DNA of 64,000 nucleotides, from assembly GCF_004770745.1 (NCBI RefSeq), contig NZ_RQGD01000045.1, positions 1 through 64,000 of the forward strand, given 5' to 3'. This DNA comes from Leptospira ognonensis (GTDB lineage Bacteria; Spirochaetota; Leptospiria; Leptospirales; Leptospiraceae). Positions 26,625-35,133 of the stretch are shown here, piece after piece (position 1 is the first letter of the stretch; each line of letters opens with the position of its first letter). The position numbers and the translations under genes were made by a program. A model generated the notes under the pieces. The model made no database searches and had not been told where the DNA came from. It saw only the letters and a program-made list of their open reading frames with translations.

Positions 26625-27233
26625 TCAATCTTTATAGGTGATTTGAATCTCCGTTAGTGGATATTCATTTTCCCAACAGGAGTAAAGTGGTATATTGATC
26701 ACCACTTTTCCATTACCTTCCGATCGTGCCGTCCATTCTCCTGGTGTTCGATGTTCGGTAAATTTTATAGCTTTTATTTGGTAAGGCAGATATAATTCGA
26801 TTTGAATATGTTCTGACAAGGTATTGAAACGCATTAAATCATCTCGACTCTTTGCCTCAGAAATCAAATTTTGAATTTCTTCTTTTTTAATCCCAAGAGC
26901 TTCTATTAACTTTGATTTATTGCTAGTATCGATGACTACCATAAAGCTATGAGCCGTATCGTTTTCTTCCTGGTATTGAAGGAACCTCAGTCCTGGAGGT
27001 GAAATTTTGGTGATATTTTGAAAGGTGTAGAATCGTTCTTTGATTAGCAGCTCCGATTCATACTCCGCCTTTAAGCCACTACCAAAAAAAATTCCACCCG
27101 ACTTCCGCTTCATTTTTTTCTCATAGATTTGCATTTCACCAGATAGGTCAGACTTAACTTTTACCTTAAGATTCCCGCCGGCACAAAAACTGATCAATGC
27201 TGTGACTGAAATTAAAAAAAAGAAATTCCTCAT
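26625..27233 (-). CDS. Putative lipoprotein of unknown function
   Basis: A 202-residue protein with a signal peptide ending in a loose spirochaete lipobox (LISVTALISF then Cys18). The mature part has repeated short beta-type segments (KVKVKSDLSGEMQIYEKKMK; ITKISPPGLRFLQYQEEND) and ends ENEYPLTEIQITYKD. The start is set at 27233, where the signal peptide begins; the frame is open upstream to 27332 but that would overlap the divergent NERD gene. No known domain is recognised. Confidence 0.7.
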   Translation of the reverse strand: MRNFFFLISVTALISFCAGGNLKVKVKSDLSGEMQIYEKKMKRKSGGIFFGSGLKAEYESELLIKERFYTFQNITKISPPGLRFLQYQEENDTAHSFMVVIDTSNKSKLIEALGIKKEEIQNLISEAKSRDDLMRFNTLSEHIQIELYLPYQIKAIKFTEHRTPGEWTARSEGNGKVVINIPLYSCWENEYPLTEIQITYKD

Positions 27234-27275
27234 TTCGCAATTCTTTCCGATGATGGGTTTTCCGTTCACCGAAAA

Positions 27276-28847
27276 ATGATTTATCCGAAACAATTTCCTG
27301 CCACAACCAACGACATTTCTAGCGAACATCATTTTTATAGACGCTTTTCCAGGGAAATTAATGACTCGGACAATGTTTACTATTCTCTGACCCTCATCAC
27401 TCCGGATGTCCCAATGCGCGAGATTGACTTTGTCGTGGTCAATCCTTACGGGATCGTCACCATTGAGTTAAAAAATGGTCGCTGGAAGATCAATCGAGGT
27501 AAATGGGAATTTTATAATGTCCGCATGCGAGAATGGGAGGAAGTTGAAGGTAAGTCATACCGAAGTCCGATTGAACAATCAACCACACAGCTTTCCTTGT
27601 TTCGCGAATTTTTAAGAAATCATAACGGGTTAGAAGATTTTTTTCCTGAAGAGTATTATGATTGTGCTCTCTTTTTCCTTAAGAACGAAAGAAGAGAATT
27701 TTTTCATAAAAATACGGAATCACCTTGGATATTTGGAAAGGATGAACTTGAGGATGGAAAGTTTTCCTTACAAGAGATTATAGACAAAATCCAAAACCGA
27801 GAAACTCGCAAGCCCCTTGATAAGGAGATCTTAAATCAGATCCACGAAGTTTTAGTCAAAAATCTTAACTTTGTCTCAGATCTATCCAAAAAATCGAGCA
27901 CAAGAGATGACAAACTTCTCGCACTTACAAGAGAACAGTTTTCTCTGATCTCTGAAATTACGATTGCCTCAAGATCCATTGTCTATGGAGTCCCTGGTTC
28001 TGGTAAATCGATACTTGCAGGACAATTAGGATTAACTTTTGCCGAAGAAAAAAAATCTGTCGTGATTTGGCAAGGATCCCCTTCTCTCTTCAAATTGTGG
28101 AAGGATGAACTTGAGGCAATGGAAAGTTTTTCCAAACCCATTCTTATCCATCATATCTCAGAGATCAAAAACCAAAAGTTCGATCATTTGATCATAGACC
28201 AGGTTGAAGATTGGATGGAAGCAAACACTTTAAAAGATTTATTCAACTATCTATCCGAAAATTTTTGGAAGACTTGTAACTGGACATGGTTTATGAGCAG
28301 GAGTTTTAAAACTAAAAACTCGGATATTGTTTCCTTTTTAGAAAAAACTCCTCATCGGTCGTGGGATATCATTCGAAATATTAGAAACTCTCCTGAAATC
28401 GCAAATTTCGCCAATCAGCTATCAAACGGTGACGGAGGAGAATCCGTACTTGAAACATTAACCGATGTTCAACTAGTTCCCGTATCTAAAGTAGATACAA
28501 TTTCCGAGAAATTAAAATGGTGCTTAGGATATGCGAAAAAAATTCTAGATGTATCCTCTGATGAAATCAGAGTGATCTGCCCAGACGAAAATTTTAAAAA
28601 AAGCCAACCTGAACTTGGTCAGTTTTTAAAAGAGCATTCCATCTCTTTTTTAACCCTATCTGAATTTATCGGAATGGAGGATAAGTGTGGAATGCTTGTA
28701 GGTTTTAAAAACTGGCAGTTACCACAGACTAGGTCTGAAATTGCAAAAGCAGTTTTGCTTTTTCGGGATTTAGTATGCGTGTTATATGATGAAGAGGAAG
28801 AAAACCAACTTCATCTTCTACTAAAAAAAAGTGGCCCTGGCCCGTAA
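27276..28847 (+). CDS. NERD-domain protein fused to a degenerate SF1-helicase-like ATPase
   Basis: A 523-residue protein. Residues about 10-130 are a NERD (nuclease-related) domain: MREIDFVVVNPYGIVTIELK with the Asp and E-x-K of a PD-(D/E)XK-like core. An ATPase follows with Walker A VYGVPGSGKSILAG and a Walker-B-like LIIDQVEDW where UvrD-type helicases have DEAQ, then a motif-IV-like NIRNSPEIANFANQL. A recognisable motif VI near the C-terminus is missing, so helicase activity is doubtful. A role in DNA repair or nucleic-acid defence is inference only. Its last codons run into the 3' end of the RNase P RNA gene on the other strand. Confidence 0.8.
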   Translation: MIYPKQFPATTNDISSEHHFYRRFSREINDSDNVYYSLTLITPDVPMREIDFVVVNPYGIVTIELKNGRWKINRGKWEFYNVRMREWEEVEGKSYRSPIEQSTTQLSLFREFLRNHNGLEDFFPEEYYDCALFFLKNERREFFHKNTESPWIFGKDELEDGKFSLQEIIDKIQNRETRKPLDKEILNQIHEVLVKNLNFVSDLSKKSSTRDDKLLALTREQFSLISEITIASRSIVYGVPGSGKSILAGQLGLTFAEEKKSVVIWQGSPSLFKLWKDELEAMESFSKPILIHHISEIKNQKFDHLIIDQVEDWMEANTLKDLFNYLSENFWKTCNWTWFMSRSFKTKNSDIVSFLEKTPHRSWDIIRNIRNSPEIANFANQLSNGDGGESVLETLTDVQLVPVSKVDTISEKLKWCLGYAKKILDVSSDEIRVICPDENFKKSQPELGQFLKEHSISFLTLSEFIGMEDKCGMLVGFKNWQLPQTRSEIAKAVLLFRDLVCVLYDEEEENQLHLLLKKSGPGP

Positions 28848-29174
28848 GCCGGATTCTGTTTTATGCGATCATCTATCTGATGCTCTCTACCCACAACCTG
28901 GCGGGACAGCTCATAACGGTTGCTTACTTGAGATTGCACATCGGAGGGTTTACCTTGCCTTATTTTTTACAAAATAAGCGGTGGGCTCTTACCCCACCAT
29001 TTCGCCCTTACCATTTGCATGGCGGTATTTTTTCTGTTGCACTTTCCGTATACGATCAGTCACCCTTTCGCATCCCGAGTGTTACTCGGTCCGATTGTCC
29101 CCTAGTGTCCGGACTTTCCTCCCCAAGATCTATGTTTGATAAATCTTAGGGCGACCGCTCGACCAGAGCCAAAC
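28831..29174 (-). ncRNA. rnpB: RNase P RNA, bacterial type A
   Basis: Catalytic RNA that trims tRNA 5' ends. On the minus strand the universally conserved GAGGAAAGTCCGGACA (29106-29121) and the 3' ACAGAATCCGGCTTAC (28844-28859) are exact. The two ends pair as helix P1: GGCTCTGGTC (29170-29161) with GGCCAGGGCC near 28833-28842, 10 bp counting G-U pairs. Length about 344 nt, normal for type A. Eight T residues follow the 3' end (28830-28823), acting with P1 as a terminator. The exact 5' end is uncertain by a few bases. Confidence 0.95.
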
Positions 29175-29265
29175 TCAAAATGAATCACCTATTTTTTCCG
29201 TCCAGAGGTTAATCGCATAAAATTTGGCATGATTTCTGCATTCATTCTCTCGTAATGGTGATCCG

Positions 29266-29721
29266 ATGAAAACTTTCAGATTTTACTCTTTTTTTGCACT
29301 TTTTTTGACTGCTTTGCCCATTCTGTACGCAGTTCCAGTCGAGGATAAAACGAGTGATGAAATATTAAGCGAAGTCCGAATCTCTCGGATTCCAAAGATC
29401 ATTGAAGTTTTAGAAGAAATGGGTTTGCGGGCGTATGAAATGGAACAGTTGAAAGAAGCAAAAATCCATTTCCAAAAGGCGCTCGTCCTTAGACAAGCGA
29501 TTGGCATGAAACAAACGGAAGGGAGTGCACATATCCTCACGAAAGTATCTGCTATTGAGAGCAAACTGGGCAACCGATGCGAAGCCTCAAAACTTCAGAG
29601 ATTAGCGATAAGAATCTACCGACAAATGGGCGTTAACTTTGGTGCCGTAAGACTAGAAGAAGAGCCAGTTAAAGTTTCCCACCTTGCGTGTGCAGAAACG
29701 ATCAGCTGGCTTAGAGACTGA
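29266..29721 (+). CDS. Small exported TPR-like protein
   Basis: A 151-residue protein with a cleavable signal peptide (MKTFRFYSFFALFLTALPIL, probable cleavage after YA). The mature part is helical with a TPR-like pair: VLEEMGLRAYEMEQLKEAKI then FQKALVLRQAIG, followed by KLGNRCEASKLQRLAIRIYR. Probably periplasmic and protein-binding; no specific function can be named. GGTGAT precedes the ATG. Its TGA directly abuts the convergent msrB stop. Confidence 0.7.
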   Translation: MKTFRFYSFFALFLTALPILYAVPVEDKTSDEILSEVRISRIPKIIEVLEEMGLRAYEMEQLKEAKIHFQKALVLRQAIGMKQTEGSAHILTKVSAIESKLGNRCEASKLQRLAIRIYRQMGVNFGAVRLEEEPVKVSHLACAETISWLRD

Positions 29722-30117
29722 TTACGTTTTCTTAAACTCCAGACTAGCAGAATTGATGCAATAACGCAGGCCCGTGGGTTTCGGGCCATCAGGAAACACA
29801 TGCCCCAAATGGGCACCACATCGACTACAGATCACCTCGGTCCTTCTCATTCCATGGCTGCCATCTTCGATTGATTCTAATACTTCTGCATTTACTGGGG
29901 CATAATAACTTGGCCATCCACTTCCAGAATCATACTTTGTTTTTGATTCAAAAAGTTCCTGTCCACAGCATACACACAAATAAGAACCATTTTCTTTGTT
30001 CTCGTAGTAATCCCCAGAAAAAGGTCGTTCCGTACCTTTGTTTTGTGTTATCTGGTATGCAAGCGGTGAAAGCTTACGTTTCAATTCCTCTTCCGATAGT
30101 TTGATTTTTTCTGCCAT
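29722..30117 (-). CDS. msrB: Peptide-methionine (R)-S-oxide reductase
   Basis: A 131-residue repair enzyme for oxidised methionine. Zinc ligands CVCCGQELF and [16 protein letters not shown] and the catalytic Cys in [11 protein letters not shown] are intact, as is the core [15 protein letters not shown]. No signal peptide, so cytosolic. Single gene, convergent with the small TPR gene. Confidence 0.95.
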   Translation of the reverse strand: MAEKIKLSEEELKRKLSPLAYQITQNKGTERPFSGDYYENKENGSYLCVCCGQELFESKTKYDSGSGWPSYYAPVNAEVLESIEDGSHGMRRTEVICSRCGAHLGHVFPDGPKPTGLRYCINSASLEFKKT

Positions 30118-30231
30118 ATGGTATTAGACCTTGTACTCATCATTTCATTCATAGCTTTTTAAAAAAAAATGATTCTTACTCGCAACTTTTGCCTAGTTGG
30201 AATGTTAATCTAAGGAGATGAGAAATAAATT

Positions 30232-31674
30232 TTGTTAAAAATCAGACTGGGCTCAAAGAATTCCACCTTAGCAAAGTTACATACTCTGATGGTGGGAGAG
30301 GCGCTGAAGATTAAATTTCCAGACCTGGAACTTGAATATATTTTCAAAGAAAGCCAATCTGATCTAAATTTATTGAATGCCGATACCATCATTGGCAATT
30401 TATCTGAATTCGATTACCTATCTCATAGTCCGACAAAGGTATTTCCTGTTCTAAGCAGATCCGACCAGCGAGAAATCATCTTCTTTAAAAAAACTGCCTA
30501 TTTAAAAGAGAATGACCAGCTAAATATTCTATGTTGTGATGAGATACATACGGAGAACACCTCATCTTTTTTGAAAGAATTTTTACCTCTTTTGATGAGG
30601 AATCGAGAAATCAATTTCGTGACGAGGAACGAGGATCTTTCGAAAATTTTTTCAGAATACCTATCTTCTAACTTTGATGCCCTGGCGATTCCAAAAAACT
30701 ATATAGATAAACTTTTAACGGCTTTAATAAATCGAACGAACCAGGACGAATTAGATACATGCCGGGAATTGGTTCGCCAGATATTGCTTGATTCCTTATT
30801 TTTAATTCCACCGCTTTCCTATTGTCCCAGTGCCCCTTTAGCGGGGATCATGGGAGTTCGTATTTTAACAAACTCTGACAGTATCCATCATTGCCTCCGT
30901 GCCATCTTCGATACGGAATCCGATTTTGTGGCGAGACAAGAATTGACACTCGCCTCTCAAAAAAATGATGTGAACGAAAAAATTCATGCATCCGTTTTAG
31001 TCAGACCCTATGGAAATATAGAATATGGCAGAGGAAAAAATTATTGTCTTTGTCGGCTTTCGGATTCGTGTTCTGACAAATTTAGCATTCATGAAATATG
31101 GCCACCTAACGCTAAAATGGCTCCAAGACAGAGAGAAAGATTGGAATACAAAATACCTTCCTCCTCCGATTTATACATCTCAAGAGGTTATGCCTTTCCC
31201 TTAGATTTAGCACCCGACCCGAGCCAACAGATTGTATGGGCAGCAGGACTAACTACCTGGAAAGATCTTTCCAATCGAAATATCTGGGTTCATGGAACGA
31301 GTGATGGACTAGGAGAATCGGAGCCTATGAAACTCACAAGCATAATGGCTCGTAAATTAAATTTTGTGAAACTCTCACATATGGACTCAGAAACATCACA
31401 CAACACTTTTCCTCTCATCTCCACGTATCGCCTGTCATATCCTGAAATCCCCGTTGATTTTGATCCTTCAAAAATCAAAGCAGCATTTTGGCGGAGCAGC
31501 ACCGAATTCGATATCCTAACAAAGAGATTTCCCGAACTAAAGAAAGTAATACATTTCGTTAGCCCAGGCTCCACCTACACAAAAATTAAGTCGGAACTAG
31601 AATCAGATCCTCAATTGAAACTACATATATCACTCTCATTTGAGGTCTGGCGCACTCAGAACATTCTATTTTGA
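30232..31674 (+). CDS. Decayed HemC-HemD paralog at the head of the heme cluster
   Basis: A 480-residue protein clearly related over its full length to the HemC-HemD fusion two genes downstream (IRLGSKNSTLAKLHTLMVGE against KIGSRASTLAKIQSYSVGE). The HemC half has lost its active site. The region that should contain VHSxKD is about 22 residues shorter, the SSPRRE and RGNIQTR substrate-binding arginines are gone, and the cofactor-binding GGGC loop is replaced by KNDV. The HemD half is much better kept, including WVHGTSDGLGE and SPGSTYTKIK. It may be a pseudoenzyme, a HemD-only enzyme or a regulator of its partner. The start is a TTG, 14 bases after AAGGAG, and is uncertain. Confidence 0.8.
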   Translation: MLKIRLGSKNSTLAKLHTLMVGEALKIKFPDLELEYIFKESQSDLNLLNADTIIGNLSEFDYLSHSPTKVFPVLSRSDQREIIFFKKTAYLKENDQLNILCCDEIHTENTSSFLKEFLPLLMRNREINFVTRNEDLSKIFSEYLSSNFDALAIPKNYIDKLLTALINRTNQDELDTCRELVRQILLDSLFLIPPLSYCPSAPLAGIMGVRILTNSDSIHHCLRAIFDTESDFVARQELTLASQKNDVNEKIHASVLVRPYGNIEYGRGKNYCLCRLSDSCSDKFSIHEIWPPNAKMAPRQRERLEYKIPSSSDLYISRGYAFPLDLAPDPSQQIVWAAGLTTWKDLSNRNIWVHGTSDGLGESEPMKLTSIMARKLNFVKLSHMDSETSHNTFPLISTYRLSYPEIPVDFDPSKIKAAFWRSSTEFDILTKRFPELKKVIHFVSPGSTYTKIKSELESDPQLKLHISLSFEVWRTQNILF

Positions 31675-31740
31675 AATCACTTACCTGACTTATTTGTTGA
31701 GAATAAATCTCATTTTTTTAATGAAAATTCTGACATTCTC

Positions 31741-31771
31741 GTGACAATGGTTTAGGAATCCCTGGTATACT
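31741..31771 (+). promoter_or_regulatory. Putative extended -10 promoter of hemA
   Basis: TG-G-TATACT (31763-31771) is an extended -10 box; GTGACA at 31741-31746 is a weak -35 with a 19-base spacer. The expected transcription start (about 31778) falls against the hemA ATG at 31779, so a hemA mRNA from here would be leaderless or nearly so. Confidence 0.4.
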
Positions 31772-31778
31772 AAAATAT

Positions 31779-32666
31779 ATGTGGTCAACGCTCGTCCTTT
31801 TGCACAGTGAAGAGAAGTCTCGCCTTATGGAAGAAATACCTAATTTTATCTCCTGGCATACATGCATGAGATCAGTGTATTTAAGCGATAAGCGTCTGTT
31901 ATCCGTAGATTCTGAAGAGCTAATTTCAAAAAAATACGAGATTTATTTTGGCTTTGAGGCTTATACTTTCTTACTAGAGATTGTTTGTGGTCTCCACTCT
32001 AAACTTTTTGGAGAGTCGGAAATCCAGGGACAATTTCGGGATCGTTTCAAAGAAAGCCAACTGAACAACACATCGCTTTCTCTAATGCTTCAAAAACTAA
32101 GAGATCAAATATTAGAGCATTCTAAAATAGTCAGAACTACTTTTCTTACGGGCTTCGGTCGTCAAAGTTATGGAAGTTTGTGTGAAAAATTCTTAATTGG
32201 CAGTTCTCATATCCATTTATTTGGAACGGGAAATCTAGCAAAATCACTTATCCCTTATCTTTTAGATCACCACCGAACGGTGGTCCTCTACGGTCGAAAT
32301 AAGGCACGCCTCTCGGAGCTAAGACAGGAATTTAAGGTACAAACAGGCCAATGGGAAAATTATATTTCGGATTTCCATCCCGTCATCATTGCATCCTCTT
32401 ACTACTCTGAATACATGATGCAAAAACACCAAGCTGCTTCGGTTGTTCTCGACTTTCGAGAGAATACGATTTCTGAAATCGGAAAAAAGAAATCAAATTA
32501 TATACCATTCTCTCAAATTTTGGCTACGATTCAAAATACCGAGATAAAAATAGACCTACTGAAACCAAAAGTGAGAAGTTTGATTTTTGAACTAACGCAA
32601 AATCGAGAGGATGAACAAACTCATTTTATCAACGGATGGGAAGATCTACCTCAAGTATGTTATTAA
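31779..32666 (+). CDS. hemA: Glutamyl-tRNA reductase, short form
   Basis: First committed step of C5-pathway heme synthesis: reduces Glu-tRNA to glutamate-1-semialdehyde, used by HemL. The catalytic Cys is kept in SWHTCMRSVYL, and LHSKLFGESEIQGQFRD matches the substrate-domain signature; IHLFGTGNLAKSLIPYLL is the NADPH-binding fold. At 295 residues it is much shorter than the E. coli enzyme (418) and appears to lack the C-terminal dimerisation domain. It overlaps hemC by 10 bases. Confidence 0.88.
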   Translation: MWSTLVLLHSEEKSRLMEEIPNFISWHTCMRSVYLSDKRLLSVDSEELISKKYEIYFGFEAYTFLLEIVCGLHSKLFGESEIQGQFRDRFKESQLNNTSLSLMLQKLRDQILEHSKIVRTTFLTGFGRQSYGSLCEKFLIGSSHIHLFGTGNLAKSLIPYLLDHHRTVVLYGRNKARLSELRQEFKVQTGQWENYISDFHPVIIASSYYSEYMMQKHQAASVVLDFRENTISEIGKKKSNYIPFSQILATIQNTEIKIDLLKPKVRSLIFELTQNREDEQTHFINGWEDLPQVCY

Positions 32667-34174
32667 AGATAGGATCTCGTGCGTCCACTCTGGCAAAAAT
32701 TCAAAGCTATTCGGTGGGAGAAAAACTCAAAGAGACATTTCCTGAATTAGAAATTGAATATATCTTTCAGGAATCAAAAGGTGATAAAGACCTTGTTACC
32801 CCGCTTTGGAAATTATCTGGTCAGAGCATCTTTACTAAAGATTTACAAGATGCATTGCTGGCCGGAAAAATAGATGCCATTGTCCATTCATGGAAAGACT
32901 TAGAATTAAACGACCGGGATCTTACAAAGGTATTTTCAGTATTATCTAGAGCTGACGAAAGAGATGTTTTATTATTCAAGAAAGACCATCGAAACCAACC
33001 TCCTTCAAAATTAAAAGTCCTTACATCGTCTCCTCGTCGAGAATACAATCTAACTTTATTTATACGAAACTTTTTTCCCTCTTCGTTGGCAAATCAAGCC
33101 TTAGAATTTGAATCTGTAAGAGGGAACATTCAAACTCGATTCAAAAAATTTATAGAATCCGACGCCTCAGCCATACTCATTGCGAAGGCTGCACTTGATA
33201 GAATCTTATCCGCCGATATTTTTTTGACTCAAATTCATGAGATCAAGGAAACTCAAGAATTTTTAAAATCCAAACTTCTAGAATGCTTTTTTATGGTCAT
33301 TCCTCTATCGCAAAATCCATGTGCTCCCGCGCAGGGAGCCTTGTGCGTTGAAATGCGTGCAAACGATTTACACTCTCAAAATTATATTCATGCTATAGTT
33401 GATAAAAATTCGGAAGCAAATGCCTTAAAAGAAAGAGCGATCCTAAAAAATTACGGAGGCGGCTGCCACCAAAAGATAGGAGTCAGTGTCATAAAAAGAG
33501 ATTATGGAGAAATAACTTATTTGAGAGGAATAACCGACGAAGGACAAATTCTAAATCAAATTTCTTTTACGAGAACTTATCCCTTAAAATTTAAGAAATC
33601 CGAGGTATGGCCGAGCGAATCAAACAAGTTAAAGAAAAATAGACTTCTGTTAAATGTAGAAATTCCGGCTCTTTTCGACCTCTACGTTACAAAATCATTC
33701 TCTCTTCCACGTTCCGCGGAGCACACATTAAATGATCGAATCGTATGGTGTTCGGGAGTTAAGACTTGGAGCGAATTAGCTGCAAGAGATATCTGGGTTC
33801 ATGGAACATCCGACGGACTCGGTGAAGCAGAAGAAATGAATCTTTCCCATTTAGTTCCGAGAAAGCTCAATTTTTTAAAACTGACACATGATGATTCGCA
33901 GGATCAGTTTTTGGCAACGTTAAAAACTTATCATTTAGAGCTTCAGGAAAAATCTGAAGGTATAGAAAATCACGAGCAGATTCAAGCAGCATATTGGAGT
34001 AGCGGTTCTGAATTTTTTTATTTAATAAATCATTATCCTCACTGGAAAAATTTAATTCATTTTTGTGGACCAGGAACTACATATTCCAAAATAAAACAAT
34101 ATTTAGGTGAATCAGCAACTGTATATATATGTCCTTCATATAAATACTGGGAAGAAAACTATTTAGAAAATTAA
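32657..34174 (+). CDS. hemC: Porphobilinogen deaminase-uroporphyrinogen-III synthase fusion
   Basis: A 505-residue bifunctional enzyme, a fusion known from Leptospira. HemC part (1 to about 290): catalytic Asp81 (IVHSWKDLEL), LTSSPRREYN, VRGNIQTRF, and cofactor Cys270 in NYGGGCHQKIG. HemD part (about 305-505): IVWCSGVKTWSELAARDIWV, HGTSDGLGE and CGPGTTYSKIK. It turns four porphobilinogens into hydroxymethylbilane and then uroporphyrinogen III, the shared precursor of heme and siroheme. The start is ATG 32657 (MLLKIGSRASTLAK); the frame is open slightly further upstream within hemA. Confidence 0.93.
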   Translation: MLLKIGSRASTLAKIQSYSVGEKLKETFPELEIEYIFQESKGDKDLVTPLWKLSGQSIFTKDLQDALLAGKIDAIVHSWKDLELNDRDLTKVFSVLSRADERDVLLFKKDHRNQPPSKLKVLTSSPRREYNLTLFIRNFFPSSLANQALEFESVRGNIQTRFKKFIESDASAILIAKAALDRILSADIFLTQIHEIKETQEFLKSKLLECFFMVIPLSQNPCAPAQGALCVEMRANDLHSQNYIHAIVDKNSEANALKERAILKNYGGGCHQKIGVSVIKRDYGEITYLRGITDEGQILNQISFTRTYPLKFKKSEVWPSESNKLKKNRLLLNVEIPALFDLYVTKSFSLPRSAEHTLNDRIVWCSGVKTWSELAARDIWVHGTSDGLGEAEEMNLSHLVPRKLNFLKLTHDDSQDQFLATLKTYHLELQEKSEGIENHEQIQAAYWSSGSEFFYLINHYPHWKNLIHFCGPGTTYSKIKQYLGESATVYICPSYKYWEENYLEN

Positions 34175-34176
34175 TC

Positions 34177-35133
34177 ATGCAAAAATATCATTTACATCGC
34201 ATTAAAAGTCATCCCGCATTACTCGAAATTGCAGATACAGGCTCATTGAACTATAAAAAGATGATCCAGCCTTTGTTTGTAGTCGAAGGATTACAAGAAA
34301 GAGAAGCACTTCCATCTCTCACGAATGTCTTCCGAGAGACTGAAGATTCTATTTTGGAACAGATTGCTCGTGATGTGGCGCAAGGAATTCAGCAATTTAT
34401 TCTTTTTACAATTCCAAAGGTAAAATCTGATACCTTATTCCCTGTAGATTTTTATCAAAGAGTCATCCGAAAAATCAAAGACGCACACCCGTCAATTTTT
34501 CTTTGGCTGGACACTTGCATTTGTTCTGTTACCACGCACGGTCATTGTGGGCAACTTGACTTAGATGGGAAAATTGACAACCTAGCTTCCGTAAGGAGAC
34601 TCTCTTCCCTTGCCTTAATCTTTGCAGAAGCAGGGGCCGACGGCATTGCTCCAAGTGATATGATGGATGGTCGCGTAAAGTCGCATAGAAAGATCCTAGA
34701 CGACAAGAGTTTCCATCCTGTTCCTATCATGAGTTATTCGACAAAATTCAAAAGTACATTGTATGGACCCTTCAGGGATGCAGCAGAATCAGCACCTAAA
34801 TTTGGAGATCGATCCAGTTACCAGCTTGACGTAAGAGATAGAAGTTCTGCAATTTATGCCTCTCTGCGGGATGCGGAGGAAGGAGCTGATTTTTTGATGC
34901 TGAAACCTGGAATCACATCTTTGGATTTAATCCAGCCTATTCGGGAGAAAACAAATTTACCAATAGGTGCGTATCAAGTGAGTGGAGAGTATGCGGCAAT
35001 CAATCTATTAGCTGAGAATCATTTTCTAAAAAGAGAAGACGGACTTGTCGAATCTTGGAATGTGTTTCGCCGAGCAGGCGTTTCTTTTCTCATCACTTAT
35101 GCAGCCAGAGAGGCAAAAAAAATATTCTCATGA
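34177..35133 (+). CDS. hemB: Delta-aminolevulinic acid dehydratase
   Basis: A 318-residue porphobilinogen synthase. Zinc-binding Cys triad in [18 protein letters not shown], catalytic lysines in [17 protein letters not shown] and [12 protein letters not shown], and metal-independent core [12 protein letters not shown] are all present. It starts 2 bases after hemC and overlaps hemL by four (ATGA). The zinc-type triad suggests a zinc rather than magnesium active site. Confidence 0.96.
   Translation: MQKYHLHRIKSHPALLEIADTGSLNYKKMIQPLFVVEGLQEREALPSLTNVFRETEDSILEQIARDVAQGIQQFILFTIPKVKSDTLFPVDFYQRVIRKIKDAHPSIFLWLDTCICSVTTHGHCGQLDLDGKIDNLASVRRLSSLALIFAEAGADGIAPSDMMDGRVKSHRKILDDKSFHPVPIMSYSTKFKSTLYGPFRDAAESAPKFGDRSSYQLDVRDRSSAIYASLRDAEEGADFLMLKPGITSLDLIQPIREKTNLPIGAYQVSGEYAAINLLAENHFLKREDGLVESWNVFRRAGVSFLITYAAREAKKIFS

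Noticed and set aside
28831..29174. Plus-strand coding frame of 89 codons over 28880-29149
   Set aside because: The region is RNase P RNA on the minus strand, with exact conserved elements.
30218..30238. Six-codon ORF (MRNKFC) before the HemCD paralog as a leader peptide
   Set aside because: Its ATG directly abuts the AAGGAG with no spacing, so initiation is unlikely; probably chance.
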